From: JANXUC01 sp043782485
GTDB lineage: Bacteria; Acidobacteriota; Terriglobia; Terriglobales; Acidobacteriaceae
Reading direction: 5' to 3'
Length of the DNA stretch: 64,000 nucleotides
NCBI GenBank assembly: GCA_043782485.1
Contig: JAYWAL010000101.1
Span: 6,477 to 70,476 of the forward strand
This document shows, piece after piece, positions 50,050-56,927 of this stretch. Made by a program: the position numbers and the translations under genes. Each line of letters starts with the position of its first letter. Within the stretch, counting starts at the first letter, position 1. The notes under the pieces were generated by a model, which saw only the letters and a list, made by a program, of their open reading frames with translations, was not told where the DNA came from and made no database searches.

Positions 50050-51780
50050 CTACTCGCAGGGCTGCCCCCGGGCGGGTTGGAACTGCTCGGTTTGCGCGTC
50101 ATGCTGGGTCAGGAACTTCCCCTTGGGCGTGGTGCCGTAGGGTTCCGCGCCCGGGCAATAGTAAAGGGCGCTGTGCAAATCTACCCAGACCTTGGTGCCC
50201 GGGGTTCCCATGTAAGTCATGGGCGGCGGCGGTGCCTCCGCCAGCCCCATCGAAACCAGAAGCTCTTCGAACGCGCTCAATTTGGGCGCTGCCGCGGCGG
50301 CCTGGTCGGTGGCCTGGGTCGTGGCGATAGGTACGGCGACTGCCTGGTGCCGAGGCCAAACGGCCCAAGTTACGCTGGCCGCAAGGATCACAGCGGACGC
50401 CGCCAGGCAGGCATCCGCCCAGTGAGCGGTCCAGAATGTCGGCTTGGTTGCGGTTGTGCTGGCAACGGGCTGATCATCTTCGTCGGTATTGGGAACTACT
50501 TCGGCATCCAGCCAGCGGCCCTCGGAAACCGCTAGGGCACGGGACTCGGGCTGGTATCGCTCGTCCTCATCAGGTCCGACCCCATCACGTTCGACCTCAT
50601 GCGGCGGGAACTCTGGCTGGTCGTAGTCATGGCGAATGGTCTTGGGCGCGTCGGCGCGCGCGTTCGCTAGTTCCAAATTCGGCCGATCCAAATCTGTGGC
50701 TTCTGTCTCAGTCGTTCCTAGTTCCGCTTCCGCGAAATCGGCTTCATCTTCGTGGTCTTCGCGGGCCGTTGTCCGAGTTGTTGTCCGAGTTGTCGTCCGA
50801 GTGTCAGATTGCGGAACCGTGCGGCTGGAGCCGACGGAAAGGTTCAAAGCCGTCTGCACGTCACGCGGCGCTTTCTTGGTGGTGTTCGCCGGGTTCCAGT
50901 CCTGCCGGGCGGAAGCCTCGGCGCTTTGCTCTTGCTGCGCCATCAAGTATTTGCCAAAGCGCGACATGGTTGGCGTGGGGCCAGCCGGCATCGAAGAGGT
51001 TCCCGAGGCCGAGGCGGCAAGTTCTTTTTCGGCCGGAACCTCGACCTCGCCGCTGAACAGTTTGGAAAGATGCGGCTGGAGGCGATCCAACGCCGCCAGT
51101 AAGGTGGCTCGTTCTGATTCCAAAATATTTTTCTGCTCGTGACCGGCCGCCAGCGCCACGGTTTCGCTGACCAACCCGCTTAAGATTTGGCAGGTTCGCA
51201 CGTCCGATTCCTCGAAGCCTCGGACTTGAGCAAATGTGACTTCCAGCGCCCCTTGCACGTGGCCTTCATAGTGGATGGGCACGGCGACAATCGAGCCAGG
51301 CGCGGCTCCCGGGAGCGCGTCATAGCGGATTCGCGGATCGATTTGTGCATCGTCACAGCGGAAAATTGTGCCCTCGCGCAGGCAGGCGGCCAATCGGCTT
51401 CCCTCAATGGCCATACTCTGGCCAGCACTCCCTTTGGAGGTGCCATCGGCTGCCTGGCACACGGCGCTGTCCGGTCCTCGCGCCAACCAAATCGAAGCCC
51501 CTTCGCCGCCCGTAATCCGCAGCGCGCGCTCCACCACTAGACGCAGGGTTTCCTGCATGTTGAGCTTGGTCCCGTGCACGATGGTATGGGCTTCGGCAAT
51601 GGCAGCCAGGCGCTCGGCCTCATCCCGCGCGTGTGGCCGGACGGGGGACGATAAAAACGGCAGAGTTTCTCGCTGCTGCTGTGCCAGATAGGCGGCAGCC
51701 AGCAATTGCTCGAACGCCCGCGCGTCCAGGGGCGTTCCCGTCTTCCTCGCGCTCGCGCTGGTTACTTTTGTAAGTGGCAT
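50050..51780 (-). CDS. GAF-domain protein with transmembrane helix and conserved C-terminal module
   Basis: 576 residues. A GAF domain occupies about 60-215 (LAAIAEAHTIVHGTKLNMQETLRLVVERALRITGG, ASIWLARG, SIVAVPIHYEGHVQGALEV, LSGLVSETVALAAG). A helical stretch and about 170 acidic, low-complexity residues follow, including a Thr/Arg repeat (TTTRTTTRTTAR) encoded by a 12-bp unit. A membrane helix (WADACLAASAVILAASVTWAVW) precedes a C-terminal segment of about 60 residues (GTPGTKVWVDLHSALYYCPGAEPYGTTPKGKFLTQHDAQTEQFQPARGQPC) with two Cys, which seems a small extracytoplasmic module seen in Acidobacteriota. The GAF domain would sense a ligand in the cytoplasm. No output domain was found, so signalling must pass to a partner. 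Confidence 0.72.
   Translation of the reverse strand: MPLTKVTSASARKTGTPLDARAFEQLLAAAYLAQQQRETLPFLSSPVRPHARDEAERLAAIAEAHTIVHGTKLNMQETLRLVVERALRITGGEGASIWLARGPDSAVCQAADGTSKGSAGQSMAIEGSRLAACLREGTIFRCDDAQIDPRIRYDALPGAAPGSIVAVPIHYEGHVQGALEVTFAQVRGFEESDVRTCQILSGLVSETVALAAGHEQKNILESERATLLAALDRLQPHLSKLFSGEVEVPAEKELAASASGTSSMPAGPTPTMSRFGKYLMAQQEQSAEASARQDWNPANTTKKAPRDVQTALNLSVGSSRTVPQSDTRTTTRTTTRTTAREDHEDEADFAEAELGTTETEATDLDRPNLELANARADAPKTIRHDYDQPEFPPHEVERDGVGPDEDERYQPESRALAVSEGRWLDAEVVPNTDEDDQPVASTTATKPTFWTAHWADACLAASAVILAASVTWAVWPRHQAVAVPIATTQATDQAAAAAPKLSAFEELLVSMGLAEAPPPPMTYMGTPGTKVWVDLHSALYYCPGAEPYGTTPKGKFLTQHDAQTEQFQPARGQPCE
50768..50803. repeat. 12-bp tandem repeat (three units) inside the GAF gene
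   Basis: Three copies of GTTGTCCGAGTT (the last with two changes), encoding Thr-Thr-Arg runs in the disordered linker. Confidence 0.8.
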
Positions 51781-52395
51781 ATCCCTAGTCCGATTTCACA
51801 CCGTATGGGTTCCATAATGCAATTGGTGATCCAAAGACCCGGCCTCGCTAAGGTGCTCGAGGGCTGGCTTTCGTCTGCGCCAAGTCTGCCCCAAATCCTC
51901 TCCTGGATCGCATCCGAACTCGCTAAGTGTAATCCTTTCAGCGGGATGAGTACGCAAAAAACCTACGGCCCTCCTCTTAGCGGGCTTCTACGACTACGCT
52001 TCGGGTTGGAACTGCGCCAAACCGAGGCTGCAAAGTTTTGCACTCCGCCACCATTCCTAAGGCCCGCGTTGCCGTTCTCCCCAATTCGTGGCCTCCGTTC
52101 CATCGCCCGGAACCGGTCGAACGTTCCCGCCCAATTCGGAACTGTGGGCCCTTTCCGGGCCGCTTTTTTGCACAGCTTTTTCCACGTCCTCTCGTAAGTA
52201 TCGGAGTTTCTTGCCCTTTAGCGGCGCGCTCCGTTTGGCTGCGCCCTTGCACTGTCTAGAAGTGCCGCTCGCGACGACAAGAGGCAGCAAGGAAACCAAG
52301 AAAACCAAGAAAACCAGGAAACCAGGAAACCAGAACAGGGAAGTCAATTCCGCAAGCTCAGTGTTCCAATTTCAGCACGCCCAGGAGAAAGCCAC
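51781..52395. other. 615-base intergenic region between the GAF gene and the HTH pair
   Basis: Divergent promoter region. It contains an inverted repeat GCACT-N7-AGTGC (52249-52265), an 8-9 base microsatellite of GGAAACCA-type units (52291-52334), and the ribosome site AGGAG at about 52382 before the first HTH gene. No two-box promoter or small gene could be supported. Confidence 0.5.
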
Positions 52396-52635
52396 ATGGT
52401 CGATCTCAACGTGATCAAGATCACCCCGCGCGATGAAGATGTACTCCGGTTATTGGCGCAGGGGTGCAGTAACAAGGAAATTGCCCGCCAACTCAGCATC
52501 AGTCCTCGAACCGTCAAGCAGCACCTGCGCACGCTTTTCCTGCGCGCCGGCATTAAGCAGGGCCGGAAACGCGTCATCTTAGCCACCGCCGTCTATGAAA
52601 AGGAGCAATTATGCAACCGCCGCGAGATCGCCTGA
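52396..52635 (+). CDS. Small LuxR/GerE-type HTH protein (first of pair)
   Basis: 79 residues; AGGAG lies about 9 bases before the ATG. Nearly the whole protein is a GerE-type helix-turn-helix (ITPRDEDVLRLLAQGCSNKEIARQL, PRTVKQHLRTLFLRAGIKQGRKRVILATAVYEKEQL). It is a close relative of the HTH at 42300 and has the same downstream partner. No receiver or sensor domain. It ends 25 bases inside the next gene, so the two are probably translated together. Confidence 0.8.
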   Translation: MVDLNVIKITPRDEDVLRLLAQGCSNKEIARQLSISPRTVKQHLRTLFLRAGIKQGRKRVILATAVYEKEQLCNRREIA

Positions 52636-52961
52636 CAGTGAAGGAACGAATGGTCGCGATTCTGGTGTGGCAAGGCCTTACCAACCGCGACATTGCCGGT
52701 CGCATCCACACCAGCGAGCAAGTGGTGAAGAACCACCTGCGCAGCACCTTCGACAAGCTTGGCGTTTGGAGCCGCCTGGAGCTGGCGCTCTACGTGGCCA
52801 GTCACGGGGGCGCGGCTTGGGAGAGCGCTCTCGGAATTGGATTGGACGCATCGGAGCTGGATGGCGCGTCGCTGAGCGTTCCGGCTTTGAGTCAAGCGCA
52901 GGTCGTCGCCAGCCGCAACGCGTTGGCCCGGCCGATTGGCGGCATCTCTAGGGTAGTTTGA
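52611..52961 (+). CDS. Small LuxR/GerE-type HTH protein (second of pair)
   Basis: 116 residues; AAGGAG lies 5 bases before the ATG. GerE-type helix-turn-helix (LTVKERMVAILVWQGLTNRDIAGRIHTSEQVVKNHL, STFDKLGVWSRLELALYV) followed by a 50-residue tail (ESALGIGLDASELDGASLSVPALSQAQ) not present in the homolog at 42509. The pair 52396/52611 mirrors 42300/42509 in order, spacing and sequence, so one arose by duplication. DNA target unknown. The converging PilZ gene ends 45 bases away. Confidence 0.8.
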   Translation: MQPPRDRLTVKERMVAILVWQGLTNRDIAGRIHTSEQVVKNHLRSTFDKLGVWSRLELALYVASHGGAAWESALGIGLDASELDGASLSVPALSQAQVVASRNALARPIGGISRVV

Positions 52962-53006
52962 GAATTGGCAGTGCCAGCGGGGCTGGCGTCGGGGTAGCCC
53001 TCGGCG

Positions 53007-53702
53007 TCAGTCCCCGTAGGGACTCACGTTCCGCCGCTGCGACGGAAAGCGCGGGATCTTGGCCAGAAACGTCTCGAGTTTAGCCAACTCCTCCACCGGA
53101 AGGTCGGAGAAGCGCAACCCCATGCCAAACCCGGGCCGGACATTCGTCACCCTGGCGTCTCCTTGCACTTTCACGCCATCCAGCCACAACACGAACTTCA
53201 ATCGCGTGCTCTTGGAGAGCGGCATGGGCATATCGACAAAGCAGCCCCCAAGGCTCAAATCGCCGATCCCTGTCATGATCGGCGCCGCCAATCCCTCGGG
53301 ATGCAGCTCCGCCGAAGCTACGCACCGCATGCGCGGTGCTGCCCGCTTTTCGCCAGCCGCTGGCGCCACATAGTTGTCGAAAACCGGCGTCGGCAAAGGA
53401 ATGTCAAACAGGTTCCGTTCCGGCGAGAAGTTCTCGAGGCCCGCCTCCCAGCGCCCGCGCCCGCCCGCCGCTGGCTCGCTGGGCACCACCCATTTCACCC
53501 GATACCGCGCCTTCTGGTCGTTGTAGCTGACCGAAACGGTATCTTCCAGCTTCAGCGCCACCGAGAGGCCGCGTACGTGCAAGCCGCTCCGGCTAGCGTC
53601 CGTGGCATCTACCTTTTCGGCGAACGCCTTGCCCTGGGCGTCCGTCCCCAGGATTCGGACCACGAGTTGTACGGGCTTTCTTAGCTCTCGGCGTTTGCCC
53701 AT
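53007..53702 (-). CDS. PilZ-domain protein, probably two PilZ modules
   Basis: 231 residues. The C-terminal half has a PilZ pattern: RAAPRMRCVASAEL at its start, GDLSLGGCFVDMPMPLSKSTRLKFVLWL (the D/N-x-S-x-GG motif) and GMGLRFSDLPVEELAKLETFL. The N-terminal half resembles a second, weaker PilZ unit (RRELRKPVQLVVRILG, DATDASRSGLHVRGL). PilZ domains bind cyclic di-GMP through an RxxxR pair and the D/NxSxxG loop; here the first arginine cluster is degenerate, so binding needs testing. The GGGAG ribosome site is about 12 bases from the ATG. EPS control is a common PilZ role but there is no direct linkage here. Confidence 0.82.
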   Translation of the reverse strand: MGKRRELRKPVQLVVRILGTDAQGKAFAEKVDATDASRSGLHVRGLSVALKLEDTVSVSYNDQKARYRVKWVVPSEPAAGGRGRWEAGLENFSPERNLFDIPLPTPVFDNYVAPAAGEKRAAPRMRCVASAELHPEGLAAPIMTGIGDLSLGGCFVDMPMPLSKSTRLKFVLWLDGVKVQGDARVTNVRPGFGMGLRFSDLPVEELAKLETFLAKIPRFPSQRRNVSPYGD

Positions 53703-54028
53703 ATTTGGAACCGCTCCCTACAAAATCCCGCGAATGATTCCACGGCCGTTCCAGAGGAGGATGTTCCCCATCGTAGCCCGGTTGCAATCTTAGGCCAAGT
53801 ACCCAGTTGCGGGATGGCTCAAATGGCACGTTTCGCGGCGTAGGCCCAACTAGTTTGGGGCATTTGTCTGCAATCGATTGCAACTTATTCCGGAAAAGCA
53901 CTGCGCCTAGATTTCTAAGTCATTGTTTTACAAGGACTTACCTAAAACGAATCGGGCGCTGACGTGCACCCACCCTCGGGAAGAATTGCGCCGACAGTCG
54001 GAATCGCGGGTGCGCGAGAGCAAAAAAT
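53703..54028. other. 326-base divergent intergenic region
   Basis: Separates the PilZ gene from a hypothetical gene. A TTGGCC...TTGCAA sequence resembles a sigma54 element on the minus strand, but the GG to GC spacing is 9 instead of 10. No promoter could be supported. Confidence 0.45.
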
Positions 54029-54436
54029 ATGGCCTTCACCGAAATTTTCTGGATGGCGTGTGACACCACCGAGAGCACCCGCTCGGAGTACGGCCCCTTC
54101 ATGACCCGCGCCGAAGCCGAAGCCACCGCGCTCCGGATGCGCTTTGGCTATCTCCTGCGTTATGAACACGTTGTGGGCGACGAGGACGAAATCATGGAAG
54201 TCCGCTCGATCTTCATCGAACGGGGATCCAGCGGCGGCCCGGCATCCCACACCGTGCAATGGCATACGCGATGCGCCTCCTGCGGCGTGACCGGCGTGCA
54301 TCAAGAGAGTTGGCAAGCCGAAGTCTGGGCCGATATCCATGAGTTCGAGAATATGCGCCATCTCGTGCGCCTATTCGAGCGAACCGACGCCCGCGGCCTC
54401 CGCGAAATCGCCGATTGGCGTCGTCAGAGCGCCTAG
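54029..54436 (+). CDS. Hypothetical protein with Cys-x2-Cys motif
   Basis: 135 residues. I do not recognise the family. The sequence has even codon use and a balanced composition (FWMACDTTESTRSEYGPFMTRAEAEATALRMRFGYLLRYEHVVG), with RCASCGVTGVHQ near residue 92 holding a CxxC that may bind metal, and ALRMRFGYL-like helices. The antisense frame overlapping it (53942-54361) is less convincing. It may be cytoplasmic, as no signal or membrane segment is visible. Confidence 0.6.
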   Translation: MAFTEIFWMACDTTESTRSEYGPFMTRAEAEATALRMRFGYLLRYEHVVGDEDEIMEVRSIFIERGSSGGPASHTVQWHTRCASCGVTGVHQESWQAEVWADIHEFENMRHLVRLFERTDARGLREIADWRRQSA

Positions 54437-54526
54437 GGAATTTGTTTTGAGACTCGAATGGATGTGCCTGGGACATGCACGGCCCCGAGGCACCAAAAGG
54501 TCATTCTAGCTTCCAGTTAAAAGGAG

Positions 54527-55135
54527 CTATGGGCCGCGCTTTGAGCCCCGCCCCAGGCTATTTGGTATACCTAGTCGAGCGAACAGATAGCGCTCAATCT
54601 CAGCCTTCCATTGCGCGCCATTCCCTTGATCTTGCTTTCCCAGTCTCCGGATTCGGCGATTGGCGGTCGCCTGCAATGCCGTTCTTTCGTAAGTTACCCA
54701 CACGCCCGTTGTTTCGGGGCCGGATCGGGTCAGGCGAATGATGATCCGCGTTGCCATCGTCTCCGGTTGGAAGTAGACATACTGAATGTGCCCGTGAACC
54801 AGGTCGAACGCCGTGTTGACCCAAGTGGTGGTGTGGCGTCCCCGCGTCACCTGAAACACTGCGCCCTCGATGTCTCGCTCTGGTTCTGGCGCCCGGGTTG
54901 CTGGTGCGCGGGTTTCTGGCATGCGGGTTTCTGGCATGCGGGTTTCTGGCACGCTCGTTTCTGGCACGCTCGTTTCTGGATAGAGAAACTGCGGATTCCA
55001 GTCGTCCGTAGCCCACGCGCGCTCCGCCTGAGGCCCGAACAAGGGTGCCGCCAGTTCATAAGGCGCACTCACCGTGAAGTTGAATTCCGTGCGCACGTGA
55101 TGTGCCTGCTCTGGAGACGCGCTTCGACGAGTCAT
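54527..55135 (-). CDS. SRPBCC/START-like protein with in-frame pentad repeat
   Basis: 202 residues. The start ATG overlaps the RHH gene stop as ATGA (55132-55135). The first segment (FNFTVSAPYELAAPLFGPQAERAWATDDWNPQFLYP) and the second half (AVFQVTRGRHTTTWVNTAFDLVHGHIQYVYFQPETMATRIIIRLT) look like the two halves of a helix-grip SRPBCC fold. Between them a 15-bp repeat encodes PETxx units (PETSVPETSVPETRMPETRM), evidently expanding an exposed loop. Ligand and role are unknown. The call rests on fold-like pattern only. Confidence 0.6.
   Translation of the reverse strand: MTRRSASPEQAHHVRTEFNFTVSAPYELAAPLFGPQAERAWATDDWNPQFLYPETSVPETSVPETRMPETRMPETRAPATRAPEPERDIEGAVFQVTRGRHTTTWVNTAFDLVHGHIQYVYFQPETMATRIIIRLTRSGPETTGVWVTYERTALQATANRRIRRLGKQDQGNGAQWKAEIERYLFARLGIPNSLGRGSKRGP
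54895..54984. repeat. 15-bp tandem repeat (about six units) inside the SRPBCC-like gene
   Basis: Units of GGGTTTCTGGCATGC with substitutions, the last two beginning TCG. On the minus strand they encode PETRM, PETRA and PETSV pentads. It is the second largest 15-bp repeat in the window and lies inside a coding region, keeping frame because the unit is a multiple of 3. Confidence 0.9.
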
Positions 55136-55404
55136 TGACGTTCCTTGAGGTGATGGCTGTCCGCGGCCCGAAGCGTCATTCCGTAAATTTTCTTGAACTG
55201 TTCGATTTCCTTGAGCGTTTCGGCGGAAAACGGCGTTTTTCCCTCAAACGAGTGCAGGATTACGCCCTCCAGCAAGTCGCCCAGCGTCATATCTTTCAGC
55301 TCAGCCACCGCCTTGAGTACTTTCAGGAGACGTTTTTCGAGGCGCACTCCCGTTTGAACTCGTTCGACTTCGAGATAGGCATCAGGAATATTCGTGGTCT
55401 TCAT
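55132..55404 (-). CDS. Small ribbon-helix-helix-like DNA-binding protein
   Basis: 90 residues: MKTTNIPDAYLEVERVQTG then RLEKRLLKVLKAVAELKDMTLGDLLEGVILHSFEGKTPFSAETLKEIEQFK. The N-terminal strand followed by two helices with the G-V-R-L-E-K-R-LL pattern resembles RHH antitoxins. It starts with ATG 55404 and has no ribosome site; the -10 box lies 6 bases before the ATG, so the message appears leaderless. A TACCAA-N6-TTGGTA operator overlaps the promoter, suggesting autoregulation. Co-transcribed with the SRPBCC-like gene by ATGA overlap. A toxin role for the partner is unproven. Confidence 0.7.
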   Translation of the reverse strand: MKTTNIPDAYLEVERVQTGVRLEKRLLKVLKAVAELKDMTLGDLLEGVILHSFEGKTPFSAETLKEIEQFKKIYGMTLRAADSHHLKERQ

Positions 55405-55406
55405 GG

Positions 55407-55439
55407 TACCAATGTATCTTGGTATTAATTGACTGTCAA
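55407..55439 (-). promoter_or_regulatory. Promoter with overlapping operator for the RHH/SRPBCC operon
   Basis: On the minus strand: TTGACA (55439-55434, perfect -35), a 17-base spacer, then TACATT (55416-55411, 4 of 6). Six bases later comes the start ATG at 55404, so transcription would begin at or next to the A of the ATG. An inverted repeat TACCAA-N6-TTGGTA (55407-55424) overlaps the -10 box. Confidence 0.65.
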
Positions 55440-55580
55440 GAACGCCGCAGAGTCTTCACTCCAAACGTAAGGGTACAGCGCGACTTTCGTAATGTTTTCC
55501 GCTCAAATCCGCTTGATTACGACCCTTCGTACGTCAATCAAATGCCGTCCCCGCGACATTTTCATGGAGGCAATTCAAGA

Positions 55581-55997
55581 ATGAAAGCCGCTGCTTTTGC
55601 GATGGTATTGGTGCTTGTGTGCGCGAGTGCGCATGCCAAGGAACACGCCCACGATTCGGGCATGCTGTTACAAATGGATTCCGCTGAATGCGGGACTGAT
55701 CAGAAGAGTGGGAAAACCTTTGTTGGCGAGATCGTCGGCACCGACGGCGCGCACCAGAAAACCCACATGCTGCTGTGCCAGGAATACTTGCTCCAGTCGG
55801 AACGGGTTCTTTACCGGATTCGTCCCAAGGACGACAAACATCCCGCCCTGTTGCCAGTGGGCCAGAAGGCGCAATTCCGCCTGGACAAAGACAAGATGAA
55901 GCTGCGCGTCGAAGACCTGGACGACAAGGAGCGCGAGTATATTGTTGTGTCCATGACGCCACGGCAGGAGCGCACTGAAACGGCAAAACGGAAGTAG
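55581..55997 (+). CDS. Small secreted protein of unknown function
   Basis: 138 residues from ATG 55581, with GGAGG 10 bases upstream; the longer frame from 55419 is not supported. Signal peptide (AAAFAMVLVLVCASAHAK) followed by a compact region (HDSGMLLQMDSAECGTDQKSGKTFVGEIVGT, LLCQEYLLQSERVLYRIRPKDDKHPALLPVGQKAQFRLDKDKMKLRVEDLDDKEREYIVVSM) with two Cys (31 to 60 residues apart) that could form a disulfide, and a basic tail. The pattern is that of a small beta-rich secreted protein. I do not recognise the family. Confidence 0.65.
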   Translation: MKAAAFAMVLVLVCASAHAKEHAHDSGMLLQMDSAECGTDQKSGKTFVGEIVGTDGAHQKTHMLLCQEYLLQSERVLYRIRPKDDKHPALLPVGQKAQFRLDKDKMKLRVEDLDDKEREYIVVSMTPRQERTETAKRK

Positions 55998-56031
55998 CTC
56001 AGCTCTAAACCCTCGAACTTTCGCACCGCAG

Positions 56032-56070
56032 ACCCCGTACTTCATTTTGCGAGCGCGGGGTTTGTATTTT
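56032..56070 (+). terminator. Possible terminator after the small secreted gene
   Basis: ACCCCG (56032-56037) pairs with CGGGGT (56056-56061) around an 18-base loop and is followed by TTGTATTTTT. The loop is long, so the hairpin is modest. Confidence 0.4.
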
Positions 56071-56105
56071 TCGCTGCGGCCGGGAAGAACGACAGTCCAA
56101 CTACT

Positions 56106-56927
56106 ATGTCAGAGCTAGGTGCAGCCTCATCAAGCCTCATCGCGCAGCATGCGGTGGCAACGTATTTCCTGATGACGTTTGGGATTTCCTGGACTGGCGC
56201 TTTCATGGTCGCCGCTCCTAACCTTCTTCGGCATCAGAGTGTTCCGAAGTTTGCCGGGTTGATGATGTTTCCGGCTATGCTCCTGGGGCCCAGCCTTGCG
56301 GGTGTTTTCCTGACAGGAGTTGTTGATGGGCGAGCCGGGCTGCGGGATCTGTTCTCTCGATGGCGTTCCCGGTTTTCCCTCCGCTGGGTATGTGTGCTCC
56401 TTCTTCCTCCGGTCATCATGCTGGCGGTTCTTCTGGGACTCAAGACATTGGTATCTGCCGTTTACACACCCAATGCTTTCGTGCTGGGCATCGTATTCGG
56501 TTTGCCGGCCGGGTTCTTCGAAGAAATTGGCTGGATGGGCTTTGTGTTTCCGAAGATGCGCGCAGCGAACGACGGACTAGACGCAAGCGTCTGGCTGGGG
56601 CTGATATGGGCCGTCTGGCACTTGCCGGTTATCGATTACCTGGGAACGGCCACGCCACATGGCGCGTACTGGCTTCCCTATTTTCTGGCGTTCGCCTCGG
56701 CCATGACGGCTGTGCGGGTGCTGATCACGTGGGTGTACGTCCGTACCAACAGTTTGGCCTTATCGCAGTTGCTGCATGTGAGCTCGACGGGCTCGTTGGT
56801 GGTATTGAGTCCACTTCGCGTCTCCGCCGCGCAAGAGGCCTTTTGGTATGCGATCTACGGAGTGGCACTGTTGATCGTCGTCGGGATCGCCGTAGGGTGG
56901 AACCGCGGGCTTGGTCTTATTGACTAA
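56106..56927 (+). CDS. CPBP-family intramembrane protease-like protein
   Basis: 273 residues with about 7 membrane helices. The first conserved element is FEEIGWMGFVFPKM, matching the EExxxR-type motif 1 except that the usual Arg is Met; the later LIWAVWHLPVI carries the second-motif His. The third-motif polar residue falls in WVYVRTNSLALSQLLHV. CPBP/Abi proteases include prenyl endopeptidase-like and bacteriocin-immunity proteins. The substitution may mean altered or lost activity. The last 11 bases overlap the convergent peptidase gene. Role unknown; no lantibiotic or prenylation genes are nearby. Confidence 0.82.
   Translation: MSELGAASSSLIAQHAVATYFLMTFGISWTGAFMVAAPNLLRHQSVPKFAGLMMFPAMLLGPSLAGVFLTGVVDGRAGLRDLFSRWRSRFSLRWVCVLLLPPVIMLAVLLGLKTLVSAVYTPNAFVLGIVFGLPAGFFEEIGWMGFVFPKMRAANDGLDASVWLGLIWAVWHLPVIDYLGTATPHGAYWLPYFLAFASAMTAVRVLITWVYVRTNSLALSQLLHVSSTGSLVVLSPLRVSAAQEAFWYAIYGVALLIVVGIAVGWNRGLGLID

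Noticed and set aside
39317..52260. 14-base sequence TTGCACTCTCTAGA at 39317 and a one-mismatch copy at 52247
   Set aside because: A near-match of this length between intergenic stretches totalling several kilobases is expected by chance.
53760..53800. Sigma54-like element TTGGCC...TTGCAA upstream of the PilZ gene
   Set aside because: The spacing between the GG and GC doublets is 9 instead of the required 10.
53942..54361. Minus-strand frame overlapping the CxxC hypothetical gene
   Set aside because: Composition and lack of a ribosome site make it less likely than the plus-strand gene it overlaps.
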